Of a stretch of DNA of 64,000 bases, positions 52,980 to 62,002 are shown one piece after another (the stretch's first letter is position 1; every line of letters begins with the position of its first letter). The notes beneath the pieces are model-generated. The model saw only the letters and a list, made by a program, of their open reading frames with translations. It was not told the DNA's origin and did not search any database. A program made the translations under genes and the position numbers. Source of the DNA: Calidihabitans tengchongensis (GTDB taxonomy: Bacteria > Sysuimicrobiota > Sysuimicrobiia > Sysuimicrobiales > Kaftiobacteriaceae); contig JAVKIE010000012.1 of NCBI GenBank assembly GCA_031459615.1, forward strand, positions 8,239-72,238, read 5' to 3'.

Positions 52980-53501
52980 CTACCAGCGATCGTGGTGGAC
53001 CAGCGATTCCAGCGGCCGGCGGCGGTACCGGGGAGGGCGTTCGGCGGGATACCCCACGGGAATGAGGCCTACCGGCAGGACGTGGGGTGGCAGTCCCAGG
53101 ACGTCCCGCACCGCGTCGTCGTCGAACGCGCCCACAAAACAGGCCCCCAGGCCTTCGTCCACCGCCCCCAGGAGGATCAGCATGCTGGCGAACGCGGCGT
53201 CGACGATACTGTACCGCCGCACGCCGCGCTCACCGTACCGGGCGGCGCTGCGCCGGGTGTCGGCGCACACGGCCAGGACCACCGGAGCGGCCCCCACCCA
53301 GGTCTGACCCCAGGCGGCCTGAACCAGCCGCTGGCGCACCGCGGGGTCCCGGACCACCACGAACTCCACCGGCTGGGTAAAACCGGCGCTGGGCGCCCGG
53401 TGGGCATACTCCAGCAGGCGCCGCACGGTGGCCTCCTCCACCGGCCGGGACAGAAACGCTCGAACCATGCCGCGTCGGCGGACCACCTCGGCGAACTCCA
53501 C
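52980..53501 (-). CDS. Nitroreductase-family flavoprotein
   Basis: 173 residues, short single-domain nitroreductase. FMN-binding and family segments are RRRGMVRAFLSRPV (8-21), HRAPSAGFTQPVEFVVV (34-50) and GLGACFVGAFDDDAVRDVLGLP, with PVGLIPVGYPAE near the end. The substrate is unknown. It lies 14 bases after the lytic transglycosylase gene; a second nitroreductase is encoded at 57659 on the other strand. Confidence 0.9.
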   Translation of the reverse strand: MEFAEVVRRRGMVRAFLSRPVEEATVRRLLEYAHRAPSAGFTQPVEFVVVRDPAVRQRLVQAAWGQTWVGAAPVVLAVCADTRRSAARYGERGVRRYSIVDAAFASMLILLGAVDEGLGACFVGAFDDDAVRDVLGLPPHVLPVGLIPVGYPAERPPRYRRRPLESLVHHDRW

Positions 53502-53515
53502 GACCGCCTCCCCCC

Positions 53516-55621
53516 TCAGGGATACAGCCAGCGGTAGATACCGTACGTCTGCATCACCCGCTGCACGTAGGCCCGCGTCTCCGCGTACGGAATGCTCTCC
53601 ACAAACACGTCCGGATCGTTTCGGGGACCGCGGGACCAGCGCCCCGCCGCGGCGGGACCCGCGTTGTAGGCGGCCAGAGCCAGGATCAGGTCGCCGCCGA
53701 ACCTCCGCACCATCGCCCCCACATACGCGGCCCCCAGGTCAATATTGACAGCGGGATCCATCAGCTGGCGCAGGTCGACCGGTCGGCCCGCCGTGGCCTC
53801 CGCGGTCGCCGGGATGATCTGCATCAACCCCACCGCCCGCGCCGGGGAGACGGCCCGGGGATCGAACCGGCTCTCCTCCCGCATGACCGCCAGCACCAGG
53901 TACGGATCCACGCGATGCCGGCGGGCGGCGGCCTGGACCTCCTCCCAGAAGGCGCGGGGATACGCCGCCTCCCACACATCCCGATCCGCCGCCGGGCCCC
54001 CCGCCAGCGCCGCAGGCACCAGGGAGGACGCCGCCTCCAGGGCCCCCTTCGCATCTCCCGCCACCGACGCCAGCCACGCCTCCGCGGCGGCCAGTTCCCT
54101 GGCCTGCGATGGCGACAGGGCTGTGCCGGCCCGCCGAGCCCGCACCGCCTCCAGCGCGTCGTCCACGAAGCCCAGCGCGGCCAGCTCCTGGTAGGCGGAG
54201 GAGGGCTGGTCGTCGGCAAGGCGCACGGGCGCCGCGCCAGGCGGCGGGGGCGGCGACGGTCGTCCCAGCATCAGCCGCGCCCGCTGGCCGTAGTACGTCA
54301 GGGGATACCGGTCCGCCACAGTGCGCCACAGGGCGTCCGCGCGCATCCCCGCCGCCTGCCGCGCCTTGGCCGCCCAGAACAGGCCGGCGGCGGCGCGAGG
54401 GGCGCCGTCAAGGTGGTCCGCATACGCCCTGAACAACCGCTCGGCCTCGCCGTACCGGTGCTGCCGGAACGCCAGCCAGCCCAGTCGCCAGCGGGCATCG
54501 TCGGCCACTGACGAGGTCGGGTAACGGCGCGCCAGCTCCGTCCACCAGCGGCGAGCCTGGGCGAGGTCGCCGGCGGCCTCGGCGGAGGACGCCAACGACG
54601 CCATCGCCCGAGGAGCCCACGGGGTCGCCCCCAACTCCCGGAGCACGCGCACCCAGACGGCCCGGGCTTCCCCACGCCTGCCCCGGGCGGCGAGAGCCCG
54701 CCCCATCCAGTACAGTCCGCGGGCCCGCACTCCCGGATCCGCGATCCGGGCGGACTGGCCGAAGGCGTAGACGGCGTCCTCGCCGGGCAGACGCAGCAGG
54801 CCCAGCCGGAACCACGCGTCCGCGGCCTGGATTCCGGTCACTCCCCGGTGCAGGGCCGCAACCAGTTCCCGCCGGGCGGCCTCGAATTCCCCCAGGGCGA
54901 TCAGCCGCCGGGCGCGCGTCAGGCGGGCCTCCACCGGCAGCGCCTCGTCCCCCAGCCCCCTCAAGTGCAGCCAGGCCCGGGCGGCATCGGCCTCGGGGCC
55001 GCCTTCGGGATCGCTCCACCCCGCCATGGCATAGGCCCGCACGGCGTCGGCGCGCCGGCCCATCGCCTCCGCTGCCCGACCCCGCAGCCACCACACTCTG
55101 ACCATCTCCGGACCGGAATCTTCCGGCCGGAACGGGGACAGCATCCGCAGGGCCGCGTCCGGCCTGTCCAGCTGCAGCAGGACCTCGGCCGCCTGCAGCC
55201 GGGCGCGGCGGGCCAGAAGACCGTTGCCGCTGGAGACCGCCAGGGACACCAGGCGATCGGCCGCCCCCGCAAGGTCCCCCGACAGCAGAGCCGCCGAGGC
55301 CGAGTACCACCGGGCATAATCGGCCAGGGGTGGATGGCCCGCGGCCACGGCGTCGAACTCCGCGCCGGCCGCGGCCGCGTCGCCGGCAGCCAGAGCGCAG
55401 TGGCCCAGCAGGTACCGGGCCCGGTATCCCGCGGGGCCCGGATGCCACCGCAGCCGGCGGAGGAGGTCGGAGGCGTCGGCGCACCGCCCGCCCGCCCGCG
55501 CCACCACGGCGGGCAGCAGCTCGCGCGGCGGCAGGACCACCCCTCCCGACGCCCGCCCGGCGGCGCAGGACACGGCGGCGACAATCGCACCCGCACAGGC
55601 CAACCAGCTCGTGCGCGTCAT
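53516..55621 (-). CDS. Soluble lytic murein transglycosylase
   Basis: 701 residues. N-terminal signal sequence (1-25), then about 500 residues of helical, TPR-like hairpins forming the U-shaped domain of Slt70-type enzymes, and a C-terminal SLT catalytic domain (about 560-700). The catalytic glutamate is in AVMREESRFDPRAVS, with GLMQIIPATAEA and ALAAYNAGPAAAGRW following. It cleaves peptidoglycan with 1,6-anhydro product formation. The ATG overlaps the plsC stop (ATGA). It ends with YGIYRWLYP. Confidence 0.92.
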   Translation of the reverse strand: MTRTSWLACAGAIVAAVSCAAGRASGGVVLPPRELLPAVVARAGGRCADASDLLRRLRWHPGPAGYRARYLLGHCALAAGDAAAAGAEFDAVAAGHPPLADYARWYSASAALLSGDLAGAADRLVSLAVSSGNGLLARRARLQAAEVLLQLDRPDAALRMLSPFRPEDSGPEMVRVWWLRGRAAEAMGRRADAVRAYAMAGWSDPEGGPEADAARAWLHLRGLGDEALPVEARLTRARRLIALGEFEAARRELVAALHRGVTGIQAADAWFRLGLLRLPGEDAVYAFGQSARIADPGVRARGLYWMGRALAARGRRGEARAVWVRVLRELGATPWAPRAMASLASSAEAAGDLAQARRWWTELARRYPTSSVADDARWRLGWLAFRQHRYGEAERLFRAYADHLDGAPRAAAGLFWAAKARQAAGMRADALWRTVADRYPLTYYGQRARLMLGRPSPPPPPGAAPVRLADDQPSSAYQELAALGFVDDALEAVRARRAGTALSPSQARELAAAEAWLASVAGDAKGALEAASSLVPAALAGGPAADRDVWEAAYPRAFWEEVQAAARRHRVDPYLVLAVMREESRFDPRAVSPARAVGLMQIIPATAEATAGRPVDLRQLMDPAVNIDLGAAYVGAMVRRFGGDLILALAAYNAGPAAAGRWSRGPRNDPDVFVESIPYAETRAYVQRVMQTYGIYRWLYP

Positions 55622-56259
55622 CGGCCCAGCAGGGCGGCCAGAGTCCGGCGGATGGACGCGGTGAAGTCGTCGATCAGGCGGAGGTCGGGGGGCGGGAGGA
55701 TCGGATCGCCGACCCGGACGGTCACGCGGGCCGGGCGCGGGACACGCGCCCGCAGGGGGAGCATGCGGGCCAACCCCAGCAACCCCACCGGCACCACGGG
55801 CACCTGGGCCCGGATGGCCAGGAAGGCGGCCCCGGGCTGCAGCGATCCCATCCCCGGCTGGACCACCCCGCCCTCCGGAAAGACGACCAGCACCTCGCCG
55901 CGGGCCAGGCGGTCCAGACAGGCCTTGACCGCCGCCACATCGGGGGCTCCCCGGCGAACGAAAATGGGATTGAACAGCCGGATCAGCGCAAACAGCACCG
56001 GGTAGCGGTCCAGCTCCCGTCCGGCCAGGTACGTGACCCGGAACGGCATCGCCGCCGACAGGACGATCGGATCGATCTCGCTGGCGTGGTTGGCGGTGAT
56101 GATGAACGGGCCGCGGGGGGGCAGGCGGTCCAGCCCCTCCACCCGCAGCTGCCAGCCCACCCGCAGCAGGGTGCGGAAGAACCAGGCCACGAGCCGATAG
56201 CCCGGGCCCATGCGTGTGCCCGGATGGCGTGCGCGCTCACGGGCTCCCGCCGGGTGCAT
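55618..56259 (-). CDS. plsC: 1-acyl-sn-glycerol-3-phosphate acyltransferase
   Basis: 213 residues from ATG 56259. The acyltransferase motif I is NHASEID (NHxxxxD), motif III is VFPEGG, and the VPVVPVGLLGL segment completes the LPLAT fold. It makes phosphatidic acid. ATG 56259 overlaps the rlmD stop (TGATG) and has GGAG 7 bases upstream; ATG 56211 would remove 16 residues but has no ribosome-binding site. It lies between rlmD and the lytic transglycosylase in one operon. Confidence 0.92.
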   Translation of the reverse strand: MHPAGARERARHPGTRMGPGYRLVAWFFRTLLRVGWQLRVEGLDRLPPRGPFIITANHASEIDPIVLSAAMPFRVTYLAGRELDRYPVLFALIRLFNPIFVRRGAPDVAAVKACLDRLARGEVLVVFPEGGVVQPGMGSLQPGAAFLAIRAQVPVVPVGLLGLARMLPLRARVPRPARVTVRVGDPILPPPDLRLIDDFTASIRRTLAALLGR

Positions 56260-57605
56260 CAGGGACTCCGGTCCAGGCGCACGATGCATTCCACGTGGTA
56301 GGTGTGAGGGAACAGGTCCAGGGGCTGCACCACGCTCGCCCGGTACCCGGCGGCGACCAGGACCCTCAGGTCCGGCGCCAGGGTGGTCGGGTTGCAGGAC
56401 ACGTACACCACCCGCGGGGGACCCAGGGCGGCGATCCGCCGCATCACCCGGGCACCCGCCCCGGCCCGCGGCGGGTCCAGCACCACCACGTCCGGCGGCG
56501 CGCCGCTCACGATCTCCGGCAGGCGCGCGGCGTCGGCGCAGACGAACCGGGCGTTGGCAATGCCGTTGCTGGCGGCGTTGTGCCGGGCCGCGTCCACCGC
56601 GGCGGGCGCCGCCTCCACCCCCACCACCTCCGCCGCCCGGGACGCCAGCGCCAGGGCGAACGTCCCCACCCCGCAGTACAGGTCGGCCACGCGCTCCCGC
56701 CCGGACAGCGCGGCGAACTCCACCACCACGTCGAGCATCCGCTCGGCGGCGGCGGTGTTGGTCTGGAAGAAGGTCTGCACGTCCAGCCGGAAGGTCAGCC
56801 CGCGCAGGCGCTCGTGGATGAACGGGCGCCCCGCCAGCACCTCGACCCCGGCCACCTCCACCGCATCGCTGCGGGACGGGTTGAGGACGCGGACCACTCC
56901 GGTCACGTCGGGAACGGCCCGGCGGACCGCCTCCACCCATTCCCGCGCCTGCGGGAACGGGCCGGGAGTGGTGACCAGCCCCACCAGCATCTCGCCGGTG
57001 GCCCGTCCCTCCCGAACCACCAGGTGGCGGGCGAACCCCTGGTGGGTCCGCGGGTCGTAGCAGGGAATCGCCCAGGCCCGCAGGAACTCCCGCGTCGCCT
57101 GCAGCACGGCCACCACCCGCGGCGAGGGCAGGTAGCACACCTCCAGGTCCACCACCTCGTCCCACCGCTCGCGCCGGTGCAGCCCCACCCGGCCGGGCGG
57201 CGCCAGGGAGAACTCCATCTTGTTGCGGTAGTGCCAGGGCGGCTCGGTCGGGAGGATGGGGCGCACCGGGAGGTCGGTCAGCCCGCCCAGGTGCCGCAGG
57301 CTGTCCACCACGATGGCTTCCTTGGCCGCGAGCTGGGCCGGGTAGTCCACGTGCTGCCACAGGCACCCGCCGCACTCGCCGAAGTGGGGGCAGCGGGGCG
57401 GGACCCGCGCCGGGGAGGGTTCCTCCACCCCCACCGTCGTCGCCTCGGCGTAGGTCTTCCGCATCCGGCGCAGGCGAGCCCGGACCACCTCGCCGGGGGC
57501 GGCGCCGTCGACAAAGACCACCAGGCCGTCCAGGCGGGCGACGCCCCGCCCCCCGTAGCTCAGCCGGTCCACCCGCAGGATGACGTCCTCGCGCGGGGCA
57601 GGCAT
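56259..57605 (-). CDS. rlmD: 23S rRNA (uracil-5)-methyltransferase, RlmD/RumA family
   Basis: 448 residues. N-terminal TRAM domain (about 5-60), a [4Fe-4S] cluster motif C-x5-CGGC (CPHFGECGGC, near 72-81) with a further Cys downstream (EVCYLPS), and a SAM domain with FFQTNTAAAERML, VADLYCGVGTFALAL and VVLDPPRAG. The catalytic cysteine is in VYVSCNPTTLAPDL. It methylates U1939 or U747-type sites of 23S rRNA. An extended -10 (TGCTACAAT, 57615-57620 on the minus strand) lies 10 bases before the ATG. Confidence 0.93.
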   Translation of the reverse strand: MPAPREDVILRVDRLSYGGRGVARLDGLVVFVDGAAPGEVVRARLRRMRKTYAEATTVGVEEPSPARVPPRCPHFGECGGCLWQHVDYPAQLAAKEAIVVDSLRHLGGLTDLPVRPILPTEPPWHYRNKMEFSLAPPGRVGLHRRERWDEVVDLEVCYLPSPRVVAVLQATREFLRAWAIPCYDPRTHQGFARHLVVREGRATGEMLVGLVTTPGPFPQAREWVEAVRRAVPDVTGVVRVLNPSRSDAVEVAGVEVLAGRPFIHERLRGLTFRLDVQTFFQTNTAAAERMLDVVVEFAALSGRERVADLYCGVGTFALALASRAAEVVGVEAAPAAVDAARHNAASNGIANARFVCADAARLPEIVSGAPPDVVVLDPPRAGAGARVMRRIAALGPPRVVYVSCNPTTLAPDLRVLVAAGYRASVVQPLDLFPHTYHVECIVRLDRSP

Positions 57606-57614
57606 GCCACGCCC

Positions 57615-57620
57615 ATTGTA
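57615..57620 (-). promoter_or_regulatory. Candidate extended -10 of the rlmD-plsC-slt operon
   Basis: TGCTACAAT on the minus strand (TACAAT with TGn). No -35 at the right distance. The distance to the rlmD ATG leaves a near-leaderless transcript, so this is tentative. Confidence 0.4.
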
Positions 57621-57658
57621 GCAAGGGCGCGGCCGGAGCGGCCGCGAAGGGGACAGGT

Positions 57659-58207
57659 GTGGACGCGTACCGGTGCATCATCACCAAACGTGACCTGCGC
57701 ACCTTCATTGACCGCCCCCTCCCGCCCGAGGTGCTGCGCCGGATCCTCAATGCGGGGCGCATGAGCGGCAGCAGCCGCAACCGACAGCCCTGGCACTTTG
57801 TGGTGGTGCGGGACCGGGCCCGCCTCCGGGAGCTGGCCACCTTCGGGCGGTTTGCCCAGCACATCGCCACCGCCGCGGCGGCCGTCGTGCTGGTGGTCGA
57901 TGACGCGGCCGCCCTGTTTGACGCCGGCCGCTGCGCCCAGAACATCATGCTGGCGGCGTGGGCCCACGGCGTCGCCTCCTGCCCGGCGACCCTCCACCGG
58001 GCGGAGGAGGCCAAAGCGTTCCTGGGCGTGCCCCCGGAGCGGGTCCTGGCGGCGGCCATCTCGCTGGGGTACCCTCACCCCCGGGGCCGGGGTCCCATCG
58101 AGCGGGCGGCGCTGCGGATCCTGGCCGGCCGGGGCCGGCGCCCTCTGGAGACCCTGGTGTCCTGGGAACGGTACGGCGCCACATCCTCTCCCGTCCCGCC
58201 CGTATAA
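57659..58207 (+). CDS. Nitroreductase-family flavoprotein
   Basis: 182 residues. ITKRDLRTFIDRPLPPEVLRR (8-28) and GRMSGSSRNRQPWHFVVV (33-50) are the FMN-site segments. GRCAQNIMLAAWAHGVASCPA and AISLGYPHPRGR match nitroreductases of the short F420/FMN-type group. GTG start with AGGGGAC upstream. Its TAA shares one base with the ATG of the exported protein downstream, so they are co-transcribed. Confidence 0.92.
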   Translation: MDAYRCIITKRDLRTFIDRPLPPEVLRRILNAGRMSGSSRNRQPWHFVVVRDRARLRELATFGRFAQHIATAAAAVVLVVDDAAALFDAGRCAQNIMLAAWAHGVASCPATLHRAEEAKAFLGVPPERVLAAAISLGYPHPRGRGPIERAALRILAGRGRRPLETLVSWERYGATSSPVPPV

Positions 58208-59043
58208 TGAACATCGTGCGCCGGATGTGGGGCGGACGCGCGCGGTTCCTGGGCCTGGTCCTGGGCGTGGGGATCCTCCTCGTGGGAGGAACGGTCCATG
58301 CCCAGTCGCCGTCGGTTGACCAGCTGCTGGCGCGCCTGTTCGACGGCGAGGGCAAACAGCCGTACGTCCTCACCGCGGACTTCACGGGATCCCTGGTGGT
58401 GACGGTCCGGGGCAGCCGGCTGGACGTGCAGGCGGCCGGGACGGTCCTGGAGTGGCGGGGGACCGACGGGGTCCGGCGGCGACGGGTGACCATCCACCGG
58501 CTGGACCTGCCGCTGCTGCTGCGGCCGTTCGCGTCCACCCTGCGGCGGACCATCGAGGAGAAGATCGAACGGGAGGCCGACAACCCCGAGACGTTTCACG
58601 CCCACGACATCTTCCTGCTGGCCGAACTGCCGGGGCGGCAGTATGTGCTGGCCGGCGTGCACCGCAGCATCGTGGACGACGCCATCGCCCGCTACGGCCA
58701 GCCTCGGGACGCCCGCGACGTCGCCACCCGGCGCAAGATCGCCCAGTGGCTGTACACCTCGCCGTCGATGCGGGACTTTCTGGTCCGGCCCGGCCCGCCC
58801 TACGCCATCCGGGCCACGGTGGACGACTCCGGCCTGCTCCATGATCTCGTGGTCTCTTACGATTGGGGAGATGTCACCACGACCGTGGGCTACGTGACGA
58901 TCGGCGGGCAACCGGTGTGGGCCTCGGTCACCGCCGACACCGTCACCATCCTGACCGGCGTCGGCCGGGTAAGCGGCCGCCTGAGCCTGCGCCTGACCAA
59001 CCACTGCGTCAACTGCCCCACCGCGCCGGGAAGCCCACGCTGA
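58207..59043 (+). CDS. Exported protein of unknown function
   Basis: 278 residues with a signal peptide (about 12-33: ARFLGLVLGVGILLVGGTVHA). The mature part is strand-rich at both ends (ADFTGSLVVTVRGSRLDVQA; TTVGYVTIGGQPVWASV) with a helical middle (LRRTIEEKIEREADNPETFHAHDIF). The layout loosely recalls LolA/outer-surface beta proteins but no family is recognised. It ends with CVNC, two cysteines that could pair. Translationally coupled to the nitroreductase gene (TAATG). Confidence 0.8.
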   Translation: MNIVRRMWGGRARFLGLVLGVGILLVGGTVHAQSPSVDQLLARLFDGEGKQPYVLTADFTGSLVVTVRGSRLDVQAAGTVLEWRGTDGVRRRRVTIHRLDLPLLLRPFASTLRRTIEEKIEREADNPETFHAHDIFLLAELPGRQYVLAGVHRSIVDDAIARYGQPRDARDVATRRKIAQWLYTSPSMRDFLVRPGPPYAIRATVDDSGLLHDLVVSYDWGDVTTTVGYVTIGGQPVWASVTADTVTILTGVGRVSGRLSLRLTNHCVNCPTAPGSPR

Positions 59044-59086
59044 GAGGGAAGAGGGAAAACCCTACTTTTCTTTTCCCCCTCTTCCC
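59044..59086. repeat. Inverted pair of heptamer purine arrays between convergent stops
   Basis: Directly after the TGA of the plus-strand gene comes GAGGGAAGAGGGAAAA. Directly after the TGA of the minus-strand gene comes GGGAAGAGGGGGAAAAG, read on that strand. The two arms pair almost perfectly around a short loop (CCCTACTTTTC), giving a long stem ending in U-rich sequence in both directions. It can act as a bidirectional terminator. Confidence 0.85.
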
Positions 59087-60088
59087 TCATCCCTCCACCA
59101 CCAGCACTGCCGCGCCGGTGATCTCTCCCCGCTTGAGGGCGACCAGCGCGCGGGAGGCTTCCGGCAGGGAAAAAGTCTGGACGTCCACCCGCACCGGAAT
59201 CCGCGCCGCCAGCTCCAGAAACTCCCGCCCGTCCCGACGGGTGCTGTTGCTGACACTGCGGACGGCGCGTTCCCAGTACAGCAGGCGGTAGTCCAGGGGT
59301 GGCAGCGGGTCCAGGTAGACGGCGTTGATGGCCACGGTGCCCCCCCGGCGCAGGCGCCGGAGGGCCTCCACCACCACCCGCCCGGACGGCGCAAACACCA
59401 CCGCCGCGTCCAGCTCGGCCGGCGGGACGTCGTCGGGCCCGCCCACCCACGCGGCTCCCAGGTCCTCGGCCAGGCGCCGGCGGGCGGGGCTGCGGGTGAA
59501 GACATACACCTCGCACCCCCAGTGGCGGGCCACCTGGATGGCCAGGTGCGCCGAGGCGCCGAACCCGAACAGGCCCAGCCGCTCGCCCGGCTGCACCCCC
59601 GACACCCGCAGCGAGCGGTAGCCGATGATCCCCGCGCACAGCAGCGGCGCGGCCCGGTCGTCGTCGAAGCCGTCTGGCAGGGGATAGACAAAGTCGGCCC
59701 GGGCGATCAGGTAGTCGGCATAGCCCCCGTCCTGGTGGTACCCGGTGAACACCAGGTCCGCGCACAGGTTTTCCTCGCCCCGCCGGCAGTGCGCGCACAC
59801 CCCGCACGTTCCCCCCACCCACGCCACGCCGACCCGGGTCCCGGGGGCCGGGGCGGTGACGCCCGGCCCGAGGCGGTCCACCACGCCCACCACCTGGTGG
59901 CCCAGCACCACGGGCAGACGGACAGGCGGCAGGTCGCCCTCGGCGATGTGCAGGTCGGTGTGGCAGACCCCGCACCGCCGGACGCGGACGCGGACCTGTC
60001 CGGGGCCGGGCTCGGGCACCGGCACCTCCCGCATCTCCAGGCGGGCCGAGTCAATGGGCCCGGGAGCGGTCAGGACCACCGCGCGCAT
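59087..60088 (-). CDS. Zinc-dependent alcohol dehydrogenase (MDR superfamily)
   Basis: 333 residues. The catalytic-zinc residues are in RRCGVCHTDLH and LGHQVVGVV; structural-zinc cysteines are in GTCGVCAHCRRGEENLC. The nucleotide-binding region is reduced to LGLFGFGASAHLAIQVAR. Sequences of this type are often annotated as AdhP/propanol-preferring dehydrogenases. It is divergent from the lipoprotein gene at 60176 across 87 bases that contain a GACACGCCG/CGGCGTGTC inverted repeat but no clear promoter. Confidence 0.92.
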   Translation of the reverse strand: MRAVVLTAPGPIDSARLEMREVPVPEPGPGQVRVRVRRCGVCHTDLHIAEGDLPPVRLPVVLGHQVVGVVDRLGPGVTAPAPGTRVGVAWVGGTCGVCAHCRRGEENLCADLVFTGYHQDGGYADYLIARADFVYPLPDGFDDDRAAPLLCAGIIGYRSLRVSGVQPGERLGLFGFGASAHLAIQVARHWGCEVYVFTRSPARRRLAEDLGAAWVGGPDDVPPAELDAAVVFAPSGRVVVEALRRLRRGGTVAINAVYLDPLPPLDYRLLYWERAVRSVSNSTRRDGREFLELAARIPVRVDVQTFSLPEASRALVALKRGEITGAAVLVVEG

Positions 60089-60175
60089 GCGTGGTCCCTC
60101 CCCGAGGCCTTAGCAGGACACGCCGCGTCCGCGACGCGCAAGGGACCGTCCCGGCGTGTCGCGAACATCGGCCGT

Positions 60176-60691
60176 GTGCGGGTGTGGTCGGTTGTCGTGC
60201 TGGCCCTGCTGAGCGCAGCGTGCGCCCGAACGATGCCCTCTGCCACCCTGGTGGAGTACCGGGATGCCGCCGGGATCTCGGTGCAGTACCCGGCGGGCTG
60301 GCAGGCGCGCATCCGCGGGGATGCCACGTGGCTGGTCCCCGCGGACACACCCGGGGATGCCGAGCCGGCGGAATTCATCGTCATCGCCGCACGCCCCACC
60401 GGCGGCCCTCCCACCGACGCGATCGTCCGGCGGGAGGTCTTCGGCCTGCTCCCCATCCACGGCGTCTCGGGATTCCAGCCCGACTCCCGCAGCCCCGCAG
60501 CGGGACTGTGGTACAAGTTCGAGGTCACCGGCAGTGCCGGCGAGCGGCAGTGGGCGGCCGTGGGGGCCGTGGCGGCCGGGACGGCGCGGCTGGTGATCGT
60601 CGCCTGCGCCAAGCCGCTGGAACGGTGGCGGGACGGCCAGAAGGAGTGCGATACCGTCATCCGCTCGCTCCAGCCCGGCCCTTTGGACTGA
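60176..60691 (+). CDS. Lipoprotein with PsbP/Mog1-like domain, unknown function
   Basis: 171 residues. Short signal with lipobox LLSAAC (Cys near residue 16), then a compact domain. Its pattern 'YRDAAGISVQYPAGWQARI ... EFIVIAARP ... KFEVTGSAG ... CDTVIRSLQ' is typical of the PsbP/DUF1795-like fold in exported bacterial proteins. GTG 60176 starts the signal; GTG 60182 is an alternative. The role is unknown. It ends 99 bases before the stop of the convergent aminotransferase gene. Confidence 0.8.
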   Translation: MRVWSVVVLALLSAACARTMPSATLVEYRDAAGISVQYPAGWQARIRGDATWLVPADTPGDAEPAEFIVIAARPTGGPPTDAIVRREVFGLLPIHGVSGFQPDSRSPAAGLWYKFEVTGSAGERQWAAVGAVAAGTARLVIVACAKPLERWRDGQKECDTVIRSLQPGPLD

Positions 60692-60745
60692 CTCCTCCTC
60701 ACCCGACGAAGGTCCTGCGCACGCCGCAGGGCCGCAGAATCGCTT

Positions 60746-60788
60746 GCCTGTCCGGGCCTTTCCCGCCCCCGCCTCCGCGCGGACAGGC
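60746..60788. terminator. Hairpin between convergent lipoprotein and aminotransferase genes
   Basis: Inverted repeat GCCTGTCCG (60746-60754) / CGGACAGGC (60780-60788) around a GC-rich 25-base loop. The right arm ends 3 bases before the aminotransferase stop. No U-run, so terminator function is tentative. Confidence 0.4.
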
Positions 60789-60790
60789 GC

Positions 60791-62002
60791 CTAGCGGACT
60801 GTCGGCCCCCCGGGGTCCCGGACGGCCGCGGGGTAGCGCTGCAGCGCCTGGGCCATGCGGGCCAGTCCTTCCCGGATGTTCTCCACGCTGGTGGCGTAGG
60901 ACAGCCGCAGGTAGCCCTGCCCGTGCTCTCCAAACGCCGTTCCGGCCAGGCAGGCCACTCCCGCTTCGGTCAGCAGGAAGTCGGCCAGCCGACGGCTGTC
61001 GGGATCGATGCGGCTGACGTTGGGGAAGGCGTAGAACGCCCCCGCGGGCATGGTGCACGTCACCCCGTCCAGGGCCCGCAGGCCCTCCACGATCACGTCC
61101 CGCCGCCGGCGGAACTCGGCCACCATGCGCTCCACCGGTTCCCGGGGACCGCGCAGGGCCGCGATGCCGGCGATCTGGGTGAAGGCGGCCGCGCAGGAGT
61201 GGGAGTTGACCATCAGCTGGGTCATCCGGGCCGCCAAGTCCCGGCGCATCACGCCAAAGCCCAGGCGCCACCCGGTCATGGCGTAGGCCTTGGAAAACCC
61301 GTCCAGCAGGATGGTGCGCTCTTTCATCCCCGGGATGCTGGCGATGCTGTGGTGGGTGCCCTCGTACATGATCTGCCAGTAGATCTCGTCCGACAGCACG
61401 AAGGCCCGGGACCGCTGGACGGCCTCGGCAATCGCCAGCACGTCGTCCCGGGTGAGCACCGAGCCGCACGGGTTGTGGGGGGAGTTGAGGATCACCAGCC
61501 TGGTCCGGGGGGTGATCAGCGCCCGCAGCTCGTCGGGATCCACCCGGAAGCCGCGGGACTCCCGCAGGACCAGCGGCCGGGGCACGCCCCCGGCAAAGCG
61601 GGCCACCGACTCGTAGATGGGATAGCCGGGATCCGGGTAGATGACCTCATCGCCGGATTCGACCAGGGCCAGGATGGCGAAGAACATGACCGGCTTGCTG
61701 CCCGGCGTGATCACCACCTCGTCGGGGTGGACCGGAATCTTGCGGGTCGCCTCCACGTGCTGGGCGATGGCCTCCCGGGCCTCGTACAGTCCCGCCGACG
61801 GCGTGTAGTGGGTGTAACCGTCCCGCAGCGCCTTGACGGCCGCTTCCTTGATGTGCTCGGGGGTGTCGAAGTCGGGCTCCCCGATCTCCAGGTGGACGAT
61901 GGAGCGTCCCTGCCGTTCGAGCTCCCGCGCCCGGGCCAGGACCTCGAAGGCGGTCTCCGTACCCAGTCCCCGCATCCGCGACGCCAGCGGCAGCTCTTCC
62001 AC
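60791..62002 (-). CDS. Class I/II PLP-dependent aminotransferase (AspC/AlaT-like)
   Basis: 403 residues. N-terminal VHLEIGEPDFDTPEHI (36-51), HYTPSAGLYEAREAIA, the cofactor segment NSPHNPCGSVLTRDD, and the Schiff-base lysine in DGFSKAYAMTGWRLGF; later, the family arginine in YLRLSYATS. Aspartate or alanine aminotransferase activity is likely but not decidable. It lies 136 bases after arcC in the same direction. Confidence 0.92.
   Translation of the reverse strand: MEELPLASRMRGLGTETAFEVLARARELERQGRSIVHLEIGEPDFDTPEHIKEAAVKALRDGYTHYTPSAGLYEAREAIAQHVEATRKIPVHPDEVVITPGSKPVMFFAILALVESGDEVIYPDPGYPIYESVARFAGGVPRPLVLRESRGFRVDPDELRALITPRTRLVILNSPHNPCGSVLTRDDVLAIAEAVQRSRAFVLSDEIYWQIMYEGTHHSIASIPGMKERTILLDGFSKAYAMTGWRLGFGVMRRDLAARMTQLMVNSHSCAAAFTQIAGIAALRGPREPVERMVAEFRRRRDVIVEGLRALDGVTCTMPAGAFYAFPNVSRIDPDSRRLADFLLTEAGVACLAGTAFGEHGQGYLRLSYATSVENIREGLARMAQALQRYPAAVRDPGGPTVR

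Noticed and set aside
53516..55621. The long helical region of the lytic transglycosylase as a separate TPR regulator
   Set aside because: It is in one frame with the SLT domain, and this layout is normal for Slt70-type enzymes.
56212..58059. A fused protein joining plsC to a region reading through rlmD
   Set aside because: The upstream part is an out-of-frame reading of rlmD. The stop/start overlap at 56257-56261 defines plsC.
58203..58208. TATAAT at the end of the nitroreductase gene as a promoter for the exported protein
   Set aside because: It overlaps the stop codon and the ATG itself, so transcription would begin inside the coding region.
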